The notes under the pieces were generated by a model. That model made no database searches and was not told the origin of the DNA. It worked only from the letters and a program-made list of their open reading frames with translations. This document shows, one piece after another, positions 22,238 through 33,000 of a stretch of 64,000 nucleotides of DNA (within the stretch, counting starts at the first letter, position 1; each line of letters starts with the position of its first letter). The DNA comes from Amoebophrya sp. A120 (taxonomy: Eukaryota; Sar; Dinophyceae; Syndiniales; Amoebophryaceae), in contig CAJINV010000001.1 in assembly GCA_905178155.1 (NCBI GenBank), positions 13,718,664-13,782,663 of the forward strand, written 5' to 3'. The position numbers and the translations under genes are program-made.

Positions 22238-23344
22238 ATGAGTGTAGCCTCCGCTACGTCGTCGGGGGAGGCAGCAAGTCCCTCGTCCGCTAAAGGCGAA
22301 AGCAAGGAGCAAAGTACCACAGTGGCGATTTTGCGGGCCATTGTAGGCATTGGAGTGCTCGGGTGCATTGGGTGCGGTGTGATATTCGGAAGACAATACC
22401 TCAGTTTCTCGTACTTGGCCGACAATCACCGAAGGCTCGAGGAGTTGGTACTGAAGTTCTGACTTTATCCTTTTTTGAAACTCTAGAAGACTCGTGTTTT
22501 TTCGGACCGCGAACTCACAACCCAGCGTGCTTGTTCTACTCTTCGGGTTCGATGATCTGGTTCTGCAAGTCGAATAAAAGATCATAGAAAATATGCCAAG
22601 CTGTAATTTTTCCCCGCTCGTCTTCAGGTCGAGGCCAATTTTTTCGAAGCAGGGTGCGCTTACATTAGCTGCATGACCTTCCTGATTGGGTTGACCATGC
22701 CGGGCGCCACCGTGCTCAGCTTCGCCGGCGGCGTACTCTTTCCCCAGCCCTACGCAGCGGCCTTCGCTTACACCGGGTACGTGCTCGGGGCGATGCTGAG
22801 TTTCTCGCTCGTGACCTTCGTGCTCGCCGACACGTGCCGCAAGCGGTTGGAGCCGTTTTCGAAGTTCCGCGCGTTCCAGAAGAACGTGCGGAAAAACGCG
22901 TTGCTGTACCTGGTCTTGGCTCGGTACACGTTCGTGTTTCCCTTCTGGTTCGTTAACAGTTGTAGTGCGGTCCTCGGCGTGTCTTTTAAGACGTTTGTGC
23001 TGGCGACAAATTTGAGCGTCATACCGGGCAGCATCGTCTACACCAGTGCGGGACGCAGTTTGGGAAACCTGCTTGCGGCCGGGCAGAGGGAGACCGACCC
23101 CAAGGCGTTGCTGTGGAGCGCTTTGTCGGACCCAAATGTGCAGTGGTGCCTGGGCGGGGTCACGGCGTGCTTGATGTTCGCGATAGTGGCGAGCCGCATG
23201 GCCGACTCTGGAGAAGAGCACGACGAGACTGCTGCGGTCGATACTGCGCAGCAGGGTGCGAGGAAAAGTAGGAAGTCCACAGACAGCACTGCGAAAAATG
23301 CGAACGAAGCGGAAGCAGGAGAAAACAGCAAGAAGACAAAATGA
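22238..23344 (+). CDS. TVP38/TMEM64 (VTT/DedA-like) membrane protein
   Basis: Join 22238..22447 + 22628..23344, 308 residues; the intron of 180 bp is GTACTG...TTCAG, phase 0. Domains: a Ser-rich N-terminus, TM at ~28-48 (ILRAIVGIGVLGCIGCGVIF), then a VTT core with the signature LTMPGATVLSFAGGVLF, a second pass with AYTGYVLGAMLSFSLVTFVL, the conserved R-Y/F-T-F-x-x-P region (LVLARYTFVFPFWFVNSCSA), TM ~FKTFVLATNLSVIPGSIVYT, and a last TM (VQWCLGGVTACLMFAIVA). A Lys/Ser/Ala-rich tail follows. TVP38/TMEM64/VMP1-type proteins act in ER/Golgi membranes and are linked to lipid scrambling and trafficking. Length and topology fit the family. The next gene is also a Golgi-trafficking protein, but there is no sign of co-transcription. 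Confidence 0.85.
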
Positions 23345-23752
23345 AAAGAATACAACTTAAGTTATGGATGAACCAATTACACAGCAGGAGCGCAAAACCG
23401 TGTCGCAAAAATTTTGCCACTTTTACGTCTGCCAATGACATGATTGATTCCGTCACGAGTGGAATTGTTGTTCTTTATCGTTTTGGTCTTGGAGTAGATC
23501 GCTCACATAAAATTGGACAGCTGAAGAAAACTTCCCTTACTTTTGGTTCTCTCCTCGAAGTTAGTAGATCACAGAGCTTGCACGACTCGATAGACGCAAC
23601 ATAAAGACCAAACGGTTATCAGAACGTGGAGCGCGGAAGACCTGGCGCAGACGTAAGTGCTATGATGGTGCGCTCCTTTCTTCTAATCGGTGTAGAGGAG
23701 TAGAAGTCGCACTTGCGTTGCTTGCAAGTTCTCTGGTGCTCCTGAGCAAAAC
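23345..23752. other. Intergenic, nothing recognised
   Basis: 408 bp with no coding-like frame or repeat. It presumably holds the 3' UTR of the TVP38-like gene and the leader of SYS1. Confidence 0.4.
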
Positions 23753-24403
23753 ATGAGTACTACGACTGGCGCTGCGCAGGCCTCATCCGGGGGCCGTTTC
23801 TACGGGAAGGAGGGGTTCCAGCCAAGACGCATCCTTCGGCAGATGATCACTTTGCAAACCGGTTGGTACTCCGTTTTCTTCGCCGTTGCTGGTGCTTCGA
23901 ATTTGGCAGTAGGTATCGAATGGACGGGGGTGGCGAAGTTCTTCACCAGCACAGAATACAATTTCGATACAACGTCAGGCACAGTTCTCGTCTGCTCGCA
24001 GTGGGTTGCGTCGATCCTTTACGCTCCCTTTATCAGCTACATCGTGGAACGAGCGAAAAAGGTGCTGGATTTTACGGTGACCATTCAATTCTGGCACCTT
24101 CTTCTCTCCCTCTACTTCGGCTTTCCTGGCCTGAGTTGGTGGGGCGTGAGCTTGGTGGGCTGCGTTGTCGGGACTTTAATCGCAGAGGCGATCTGCATGC
24201 GGTGGGAGATGCAAGATATTGAGCTGAAATACTCGCCGGTAGCCACAACAACGACGAACGGAAATCACATAGGCGCCGAGATGCCGGACACGCCCGGGGG
24301 CAGTCACGCGCTGCCTAACGTTATTGGGGAGGAAAACATGCTTAATGACTTTGATTCCGACATGAGGGACATGCAGAAAAGAGAAAACGCAAGCAAGGTC
24401 TGA
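23753..24403 (+). CDS. SYS1: SYS1 homologue, Golgi trafficking membrane protein
   Basis: 216 residues, single exon. Four hydrophobic segments are at ~41-56, ~82-99, ~112-127 and ~131-150. The diagnostic SYS1 stretch is present: YIVERAKKVLDFTVTIQFWH then LLLSLYFGFPGLSWWGVSL and AICMRWEMQDIEL, equal in order and spacing to the eukaryotic family. The N-terminal part (PRRILRQMITLQTGWYSVFF) also fits. SYS1 is a multi-pass Golgi protein that recruits the ARL3/ARFRP1 GTPase in trans-Golgi traffic. The acidic C-terminal tail (~165-216) is longer than usual and of low conservation. The start is the first ATG after in-frame stops. Confidence 0.9.
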   Translation: MSTTTGAAQASSGGRFYGKEGFQPRRILRQMITLQTGWYSVFFAVAGASNLAVGIEWTGVAKFFTSTEYNFDTTSGTVLVCSQWVASILYAPFISYIVERAKKVLDFTVTIQFWHLLLSLYFGFPGLSWWGVSLVGCVVGTLIAEAICMRWEMQDIELKYSPVATTTTNGNHIGAEMPDTPGGSHALPNVIGEENMLNDFDSDMRDMQKRENASKV

Positions 24404-25007
24404 CATTGCTTCTATCTTGGTGAACTATATGCCCAGCGGCATCGCGCGCACTTCAACTGTTGTAGATCTGATGAAGCGAGCTATTTGAATCTGGTCTCTG
24501 CCTGTGGTTTGAAGCAGCGGCAGTTGCGCTTCTGTGTCTCTGCTCGTGTGGTCGCAGCGTAACTCGGTGTGGGAGTAATTCTGAAGTGAAGAGGAATGAT
24601 AGAAGCCTTAAGCATGCTATGTACAGATGGATGCCTATCGGAATTTCATCGTAAATCATCGTGTAGAAGAATCGCTTGATTCGTTTCTCGTTTCTTTCGC
24701 GGCTTGACAAGGCGTGATCGCTTGATTCGTCTTTCGTGAAGATTTTGAAAATAGTACGTCGTCTTTCGTTATCTCTGTGTAGAAACATGGAATTGATACC
24801 GTTTGAAATAGTACAGTACCGTTGCATTTCCTTCGTGTTTTTCTAGTACGGTTGTGCGAAATTAGATGTGTCACGATTTTGTGCGTGATCGCAGAGGATA
24901 GCGACTCTATCTCTACGGGTCCTTGCAGTACGTTTGGCATTTTTTGCCAGATCAACTTCTTTCGCTTCCGTTTCCTCAAAGTGTGAAACACCCTTACTTT
25001 CCAAAAG
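24404..25007. other. Intergenic; possible 5' exon of next gene not found
   Basis: 600 bp with a short direct duplication of TCGCTTGATTCGT (~24671 and ~24718). A TTCCTCAAAG acceptor-like site lies ~30 bp before the next ATG. No upstream coding exon was identified. Confidence 0.3.
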
Positions 25008-27079
25008 ATGCTGCTGCGCACACTTTTGGATGATCTTGTCCGCGAGCTGTGGAACGCTAGTACCCACTCCGACTTTCCAGCCACGTCGTCCGCAGTAAAA
25101 GAAAAAGACCGGAATCATGCAGCAAAAGCCACGGCTTTTTTGACAAAGGAAGACCTGAAGGCGATTCGTTGCACGCAGAAATCCATTCCAAATTCCGTGT
25201 TGGCAAAACTGGAACGCGGGCGCGATTACGAGGAGGTGTTTACGCCGATCGATCCTCAAGCGCCCAAAGCCGCTGCTGAAAAAGTCGACGCCGCAATGCA
25301 GCGGTTGTTCGACAAGGGCCTGGCGGATCCGCTCGGCAAAAAGCACGGGCCCGTGGTGATGCTGAAGCAGTGGCTCGCGGAGCCGAAAAAGTGGCCGAAC
25401 GAAATACAGAACAAAAAGAGGGGCATCGGTTTGCTGTTCCGGAAGAGCGCGCTGGCGCAAATTGCTTCGATGGGCGACGCCGAGGGTGGCGGCATGCAGT
25501 TGACCAAAAAGGCACGGGAGAGCAACTTCGGCCCCGCGACCCGGACGTACTACAACCTGCAGACCGCGGGGGAAACAAATTTGCCTGGCCTGCCCGCCGA
25601 GGACGACGACACGGATTGCGTCTGCGACGATTTGGAGCAGTGGAGCTGCAAGCAGAAACTGGCGGAGGTGTTCGGGCTCGGCAACCGGCCCGCGCCCTGT
25701 GCGCTGCAGATTAAGCAAGGGAAGCCCTGTCCGACCAAAGCCGGCTGCAAGCTGGTGGACGAGAACGGGCAGATGGGCTGCGTGCAGGATTGCGAGAAGT
25801 TCTCCAGTATCAAAAGTAAAAATGTCTGGGTCTGGAAACTTGTTATGTTGAAAATGAATGATAGACGCACTGCAATACGCAGCTGTGCATGACAAATTTC
25901 TTGGCTGCCATGTATTACGTATTCCGCATGGCAAACTGCGTTTTTCACTGTCCACGGGTGGTGTTGCGGGTTAGCCTGGCGAAAGCCAAAAACCGGCAGA
26001 AAATGGGGCCACGGAAGCGCTCTTGCTGGACATTACCAACATTTGCCCACGCAGAGCCGTCCTCTTGCCGGACACAACCAACATCTGTCCGAAACAGCCT
26101 AGGGCCAAGACGACACCGTGAGGACGACCACAGGGGGTCCGTCTCAATGATGATGATGATGACAGGTAAGAGGGCTTTTTCGTGCCTATGCAACACAGAT
26201 TCCCGAGTCATGCCAGACAAGCATGACAAACTTGCATTCTTCCAGACCCAGACATTTTTACATTTGATATCCAGCCAACAGGAGTGCGACCACGCCTCGG
26301 ACGAGGTGTCGCCACCCGTATCAAATGTAAAAATGTCTGGGTCTGGAAGATTGCAACTTGTCATGCTAAATCTGCAGCATGCAAAAATCTGCGTTGCATG
26401 ATTACCAAAAGTCGTCCAGTTTTGACCAAGTCGGAAGGTAGTTTGTCATGCAGGATAGGCATTAGAAAGGCCTCGCAGAATCTGTCATGCTAGGTCCTGC
26501 ATTCCAGACCTCATGGGTCATGGAAAAGCAGCGTGACAAATCGCGCATTCTTCCAGACCCAGACATTTTTGCATTTGATAACCCGTGAAGGTGTGCAAGT
26601 GGTACGACACCAAGGGGGGCCACTGCGGCCCGGATAACGAGAAGTACGACGCGAAGATCCAGGCGGAGCTGGCCGCGAAGAAAGCGGCCCAGAAAGCCCA
26701 GGAAGGCGAGGACGAGAAGACCGCGGATGAGGAGAAAGCGTCCGGAGACAGCGAGGAGGGGGACGGGGAGAAAACTGCGGATGCAAACGACGAGGACAAG
26801 GCCGAAGAAGCGAAGGAGGCGGAGATCAAAAAGGAGGAGGACAAAGCGGACAAGGAAGGCAGCGGCGAAGAGGACACAACTAGCATGGTTGCGGAAGATG
26901 ACAAGGAAAACGGTGGTGACGAAAAGGCAGCCGAAGACGCCGAGAAAGAGAAGGAAGCTGATGCAGAAGCGAAAGAAGACGCAGCGGACGAAGCCGCAGA
27001 ATCGGGTTCCAACGCTGAGGGTGCCGAAGGCGGGGACGAGGGTGAAGAAGGAAAGGAGGAGTCAAAAAAGGAAGAGTAA
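25008..27079 (+). CDS. Cysteine-rich protein with long acidic KE-rich tail, two introners
   Basis: Join 25008..25807, 26275..26319, 26587..27079, 445 residues. Both introns are introner elements, and the joined frame closes exactly (1338 bp). Residues 1-180 are mixed alpha-helical with no recognised motif. Residues ~200-300 hold about 13 cysteines (DTDCVCDDL, WSCKQK, PCALQIKQGKPCPTKAGC, GCVQDCEKF, QECDH, KVCKWYD, GGHCGPD). From ~315 to the end it is a Glu/Lys/Ala/Asp-rich, probably coiled or disordered tail. No signal peptide is visible at this ATG, so an upstream exon may be missing. The middle exon is only 45 bp. Function not recognised. Confidence 0.65.
25808..26274 (+). mobile_element. 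Introner element, family 1, long variant (IE3)
   Basis: Left end TATCAAAAGTAAAAATGTCT, right end AGACATTTTTACATTTGATA. TCCAG is duplicated at 25803-25807 and 26270-26274. Excision of 467 bp joins ...EKFSS|QQECDH in frame. It is ~200 bp longer than the other family members; the extra sequence (~25960-26180) includes an ATG microsatellite (ATGATGATGATG) and shows no homology I can see. Confidence 0.8.
26320..26586 (+). mobile_element. Introner element, family 1 (IE4)
   Basis: Left end ATCAAATGTAAAAATGTCTG, right end AGACATTTTTGCATTTGATA. ACCCGT is duplicated at 26314-26319 and 26581-26586. Excision of 267 bp joins ...EVSPP|VKVCKW in frame. Its right half is nearly identical to the element at 36759-36991. 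Confidence 0.85.
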
Positions 27080-27858
27080 ACGTAAAGGAGTAATTTAGGA
27101 CAGGGAGGACAAGCCTCGTCTCTCTTGTGAAGAAGACATCAATGTCGATTTTGTCGTACAAGTACTAGAGTGCTGAATGATGGTACTGATGTCTGTGCCG
27201 TAGTTGAGTAAGCAAAGTAGAACTTATCATGCGTTCTTGTGGTGGTGCTAGTGCTCCTGGTACGGGAGACCCTCGCCCCGCAAGTGCTGCCCCCTTGCTT
27301 TGTGGCAGAAAACCAGCGTGCTCGTCTGCGGTGTCAATAGTCGTCGGTTGTGGTTGACCAGAAGTCAACATCGCAGTTCCAGGGTCGTCTTCGTAATCGT
27401 ATCGAGCAGGGCATCAAGAAAGATTCGATTTTTTGTATAAGTACATGCATTGGGAACAAGGCCTTGGCCTGCTTCCTGCTTGGTAGCACGTCCGTGAGAC
27501 TCAAATCAATGAATTTGTCAGGGCAATCGTGATCGTCGCGTGAGCGTTCTCGCCGGTCGGGGCACTGTATCTGAGTGTCGAGTGGGTACAATTGGGATGT
27601 GCTAAATTATGAATTATGAATACTCCATAGTCAATGTCAAATGTATGATCTGTTGTTTCATACCTACATTCGTACTAACTTTGATAAACACCAAGGTCAG
27701 TTTGAGTGTTGAACGTACGTTGGCTGCGTTCCTGGTATTTGAAATTCTATGGTATCCTCCGCCTTCGTGTCATTCAATTTCCAACGCTGACAGAATTCCG
27801 TCGCGCGCTGCCCATTCGCAGTTTTGCCGTCACTAGGTTTTTTTTGTTTCCGTCGTCG
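27080..27858. other. Intergenic, nothing recognised
   Basis: No coding-like frame. The frame of the next gene is open from 27706, but its preferred ATG is at 27859. Confidence 0.35.
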
Positions 27859-29115
27859 ATGGGCAATTCCTCCCGTAGCGTGACGCGGCTGCTCATCTGC
27901 ATCTCGATTGCCAGGGTCGCTGTCCGAGATCGTCTGGGCAATGTCGGAAGCGGTGGGGAGACTCCCCACACGACCGGGGAGGAGGAACCTGCGGACCAGG
28001 ACCCGCTGATGTTCACCGAAGTCGGCGCGCATGCTACGTATACGTTCGTCGAACTTTGGCCAACGTCCACACCAGTGGGGATGAAAGAGTTGCCGCGACA
28101 ACCTGGGCGTTTCACACGACAACCTGGGCGCATATCGGAGCACCGTGGTCTGATAAAGTGGTGCCAGAACAAGGGCTTTTTCTGCTTTCCAAAAGTATGG
28201 GAGGCGCACTTGATGGTCGGAGATTTCCTTGCATGCAAGTGCTCCCCCTCTCCCTGGGAGGAGAAAGCTGCTCCTGGGAAGACATCGGCGATGTTCAATT
28301 TCACATCTTTCTACGTGCCGTGGAATTCGCCGGCGGCGATAATCAAACGCCGAGAGAAGGATCAAAGAAGGCACGAAGAGCACCTCCCTACCGAAGCAAA
28401 CTCAGGCCCCTCCTCGTGGTTTGACCGGATCTTGACAACCTTCAGCCCGCTTAGCACGAGCGTAGAAGAGAAAAAGTTGGTGCAGCACTTAGGAGAAAGC
28501 GCGCTCCTAGATCGCTCTCTCCGCGGTAGCGCAGACTTCGCTTTCGGCGACGCGCCACTGCTTCCGGGCGCTGGAGTGGAGCCCTTGGATGCCGCACATG
28601 ATCTGAAAGCCGTGCGGGTAGACGGCGGAAGAACAGGGCAGCGGGGGCGCTGGGAAAGCGTGTCGAATGCGGATCCGTTTCTAATTCACTTCACCGCTGA
28701 AATAGAGAGAAGAATACCGCCGCAGTACGAGGAAAAGCTCGGGTGCGACCACGCGAACGGTGTGGGTCTTGCGTACCTGCAGCACCCTCAACAAGTGTGC
28801 GACAGTGACGGTTTTTGCTACTGTCACGAGCTCCAACCCTGGCTGCCGATCGACGTTGACCGATTTGTCCTTCGCATGCCCGTGTTGCTCGACAATTGGT
28901 GCTGGGGTACGTGCTTCGATTTCGTTTACGACAAAATCAATGCTGACGTGGACAAGCAGGAAGTTGCGGGCTCGGCACCGACAGCACAGGGACTTTTTGC
29001 AAAGTTCATGCGAGTGTATGACGCAATGCGCACTTCAGTCGTAAGATACGCAGAAAAGGTGGACGATCCGTGCTCCGTCGTGAAGATGGATTTTGTGGCC
29101 GAACCACGTAGCTGA
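27859..29115 (+). CDS. Unrecognised 418-residue protein, possibly secreted or N-myristoylated
   Basis: Single exon. The start at 27859 is chosen because MGNSSRSVTRLLICISIARV combines an N-myristoylation-like MGNxxS with a short hydrophobic stretch; the frame is open upstream to 27706. Two cysteine-containing blocks stand out: WCQNKGFFCFP ... DFLACKCSP near residues 102-135 and CDSDGFCYCHELQPWLPIDV ... LDNWCWGTCFDFVYDKI near ~313-360. The middle is polar with basic runs (IIKRREKDQRRHEEH). I recognise no family. The distribution of Cys/Trp suggests a disulphide-stabilised extracellular domain, but the leader is weak. Confidence 0.6.
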   Translation: MGNSSRSVTRLLICISIARVAVRDRLGNVGSGGETPHTTGEEEPADQDPLMFTEVGAHATYTFVELWPTSTPVGMKELPRQPGRFTRQPGRISEHRGLIKWCQNKGFFCFPKVWEAHLMVGDFLACKCSPSPWEEKAAPGKTSAMFNFTSFYVPWNSPAAIIKRREKDQRRHEEHLPTEANSGPSSWFDRILTTFSPLSTSVEEKKLVQHLGESALLDRSLRGSADFAFGDAPLLPGAGVEPLDAAHDLKAVRVDGGRTGQRGRWESVSNADPFLIHFTAEIERRIPPQYEEKLGCDHANGVGLAYLQHPQQVCDSDGFCYCHELQPWLPIDVDRFVLRMPVLLDNWCWGTCFDFVYDKINADVDKQEVAGSAPTAQGLFAKFMRVYDAMRTSVVRYAEKVDDPCSVVKMDFVAEPRS

Positions 29116-30045
29116 GGAAAAGCTGCAATAAAGGGAGCAAGTCGATCATGTGTCCTTCAACCCGCAGCTACCATTGTACTAGGGACGGTTGCTTCTCATC
29201 ATCGATCTTAAATTTGTCTGCTAGTATAGCAACGACAAGAACGTCATCAATGTTGGGAATCGTTTGAACGCATCACAATGTCGAGATATCGAATTGCGTA
29301 CTTACACTTGTCGCTAGATACGTACAATGAATACGACCACTCGTGTTCTGCACGTTGAGATGAAAGTACAGAAAACCAAAAACAATTTTGTCTGGTCAGT
29401 CGCACTCCGATGATGTCATTGATTTCTGTATCATCGTGGTTCTCCAGTAAACGATATGATGTACGGCGTACACATGTTTGCATAAAAAGAAAAAAAGCGG
29501 TCGCTAGTTGGTGTGCTACTTATGCGCTCGTGTGGTCTTGTGACATGTCCTGATCTTGAGTTTCGCTGTCGTGATTCAGAAGTTGTAGTGCAGCTGTGTG
29601 CGGTATTTTATGAAAAAGACAGACGAGCTCGAGGTCCTTCTCGATGTTGATAGATGCTGACGCAGGATCACCGACGATCGATTTTCCACGGGTGGTAAAT
29701 ATTGTTATCGCGGGTCTGAATATTATGGTTCAAAGCTTGTGGGGATGACAATGGTGGATTGAAGCTGAATGTCCCCTGAGGAATAGAGCGAGCTGTTACT
29801 GTTAGTTTATCACAACATCGTGCTTCGATAAACAAGGTGAAAGTCTTAGTTGTAATATTCGGCACAAGTTTTAGTTTAGTATTAGTTCTCGTTTTTCGCT
29901 ACATAGTGCAGCAATGCCCTCTGCAGCAAATTTTGAGTTTTCTCTTTTTCTGACTAGCTTTCCCGTGAGCTTGATTTGAGTTTGACTTCAGCGGCAGCAG
30001 CCAGCCCTTCCATTCAAAAAGTTGTCCTGCCCGTAAGTGCCAAGC
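29116..30045. other. Intergenic, nothing recognised
   Basis: 930 bp without a coding-like frame or repeat. The last ~100 bases, pyrimidine-rich then CCCGTAAGTGCCAAGC, lead into the SNF2 gene start. Confidence 0.4.
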
Positions 30046-33000
30046 ATGTCCTCCAGTGCGGCCGGGGGGCGGCGCGGCAAAGGACCCGGTCGCTCGAAGT
30101 ACGGCAAGACTTGGTGGGGCGGGAAGTTCTTAGATGCCTTCAACGGCATCGACGAGACGAACCGCTTACCTCGGGGCGTGACGTACGCGAACAACGGTTC
30201 CTGTGCCGGTATCAAACTGGAAAAAAACGAGGTGCGGGCCAGTGTGCAAGGCAGCGACCCCACGCCGTACCAGGTGCGGATTCAGTTTGCGGACTTTAGC
30301 CAGGAGAAACAGAAAATCCAGAGCGTGATACAACAAAAGGGACCCGTCGTGCTGAGCAAGCTGTTGAACCGGGAGCTGCCAGAAAGCATCCTGGACGATT
30401 TGGAGCGCGCCAGACTGCCAATATTCCCGTCCTCGTGGCGCCACGTCACGGCGAGGTGCAGCTGCCCGGACCGGGCTGTGCCCTGCAAGCACATAGCGGC
30501 CGTCATTTTCCTGACCGCGGGCGAGATCGACAAAAACCCGTTTCTAGTCTTCAAGATCCACGGCCTCGACATCCAGAATGAGGTGCTTGCAAAGCTAGGG
30601 GGTGGAGGGAACGTTCCTGGAGGTGCGGCTGCGAGCAGCAGCGCCGCGACCGGAGGTGCCAGCACTGATGCGGCGGAAGGGAAGAAAAGCCGAAAGAAGG
30701 GCGCGACGGGGAAGCACGGGGGCGACAAAAACTCGTCCAAAAGCTCCGTAATATCTTCCGCTCAGGAGCAACAAACCAACACTGCGCTTAGTGCCGGCGG
30801 GTTAAGCATCGGCGAAATTCCAGTTTTCTCCGAGTTGGTGTGTGCTCCGGTGAACGACGTTGAACTTGTCGAGCCGGACGAGACGGCACAGATGAGTACT
30901 TCTAGCAATAGCACGACTCCCATTGTTCCGAAGAACTTGGTGGATTTTACGAAGTTGACCAACTTGTCGACGCAAATCCAGGACATCCTCAAGAAAGAGC
31001 CGCCGTTTTTCCCGAATGCAGACTTTACGCAGCTGCTTGGCGCCGCATACAAGCACTGGGCCAAGATTTACGGGGGCTCCTCCGCGAATGCACCGGCTCG
31101 CCGGGTGCCGGAGCCGCACGGGACGGCAATGACCCGGCAGCCATCGGGTACAGCCACGTCGTCACGTGGCCGTAATGCCAAAAAGAATCGCGCGGACGCG
31201 TGGAACTTGCAGCAAGACGGTGAAGGTCGTGATGTCGGGGGCCCTTCAGAAGGAGACAACATCACCAGCTCGGATGATCATATCGAGCAACTGCAGTCCA
31301 CCGCGAAAGCTGAACTCATGAAGCAGCTGCGCAAATTCGAGCGTGTACAGCTGCGACTGGATGCCGTGGGCGACTTCGATTCGTTCGAAGAAGAGCAGAG
31401 CGAGGAAATGCAACGGCAAAATACTACAACTTCATCAAGCAACCGCGTCGCGGCACAGCAGGGTAACCGCCTGACGCTCGACGCGGTGCCTTTCTCTTCA
31501 AGCTCCGACGGCGATGGAGTGTCAGCGCAAGGCGTGACGGAAGTGCCCGAGGACCTTGAAGACTTGCAGGCCTTTCGGGAGGAAGTCGCAGAAATAGAAG
31601 AAGGAGATGGTGAGGCGCAGAAGATGCTGTCAATCAGTCAACTGTTCGGGAATACGTCGAGTTTGCCACCGCAGAACCAAAATAGCACCGGCCAGCATAG
31701 GAAGTCCAAATCGAAGCAGGAGGCAGACAAGCAGGCTTCGCAGGTTCCCAAGTCGAGGATTTTGGAGATGCTCCTGGACTTCCTCGAGTTCGATTGCAGT
31801 TCCGAAGACCTCGGGAGTTTTAGTTACGATTTGCAGTTTCTCGCACTTTTGCTCCGCTACGTGGACGTACTAGTCAAGAACAGCGCGATAATACCGCAGA
31901 TTTGTCGGAGAGACCGCAGAGGAGACGAGTACGTGTTCGTGCGGTGGGTTCCGGCTTTGATCAACTCCGACACGAAAGACGTTCATCAGGCACTGGTTGA
32001 CGCGTGTCCTCGGGCGTTGGTAAAGTTCTCTCCTGGCGTCTCATCCGCCGCGGAGAAGCTGCTCGGCGTGAGCACCACTGATCGCCTGCTAACTGCACGC
32101 GAGCAAGTTACCTCACTCGTTTCCTTGATCGTCAAGCGGACTCTGCTTGCCCGGGCGACAAATATTATGGGAAGCTCACATGCTTTTGGAGCAAAAGATC
32201 ACGACCAGCTCCAGTGGTATGCAGCACGTCACCTTGCGACTGCTTCCTGGGCGCAGAAGCACGCACTGAAGGACAAGGCCAGGGTTGTGCCGCTCGTTTT
32301 CGAGTTTCAAGAGCCGACCAATATGTACGGAAACGCAAAAGCCGCAAACTACTTCGAAATGAAGGAAATCCCGATGAGCATTCACGTTTGGCTCAGCCGC
32401 CTTTTCTTCACTGATAAGGACTACAGATTGCGGTTGCTTGTGAAACAGAAGCCCCGACCCTTCACCGGTCGCGCGGGCGCGGCGCAACGGAACACGACCC
32501 CTGCAGCTGGAACCACCTCGATGTCACCTGGCATCGCTACCGATAGTAAGCAACAATTGGAAATCGAGGACACCTTCGCGTTAGCAGTGGAAGTCGAGCT
32601 GCTGAAGGAAGAGAAGAAAGTCTACGCTTTGGGGAAGTACCTTACCCTAGACCATCCTCGCACCATGGACGTTGTGGCCACTCTGAATCTCCTCTCTGAC
32701 CGCATTCCGGGCTTTGAAAAGGCCATTTCGAAGCTCGGTGGCAAGTCCTACGAGAAGACGCAGACCATTCGTCTGTCGCAGGAGAGGGAGCGCGAACTTG
32801 CACAGCTTGCTCGCACCGACCCGGATCTCGCAGCGGCCATGCGCAGTTCGTTGGAAGACCAAGCGAAAGAAGCTTTGTTGAAAAAAACCGATATCGCAGA
32901 CGAAGACGACGGATCAATCGCGAACCGGCCGGAATTCGATTTGCTGAACTTTCACTATTCGCAACTCGGCGACATCTTCCTGCATGTCTTCCCGCTGCTG

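Noticed and set aside
22232-23221. 329-codon open frame on the minus strand
   Set aside because: It lies exactly opposite the TVP38-like exon, has Arg/His-rich shadow composition, and crosses the + strand intron.
24843-25955. 370-codon minus-strand frame
   Set aside because: Opposite the cysteine-rich gene and running into an introner; no independent support.
25889-26401. Open frame on the + strand within and between introners
   Set aside because: It translates introner sequence; the true exon between the elements is 26275-26319 in another frame.
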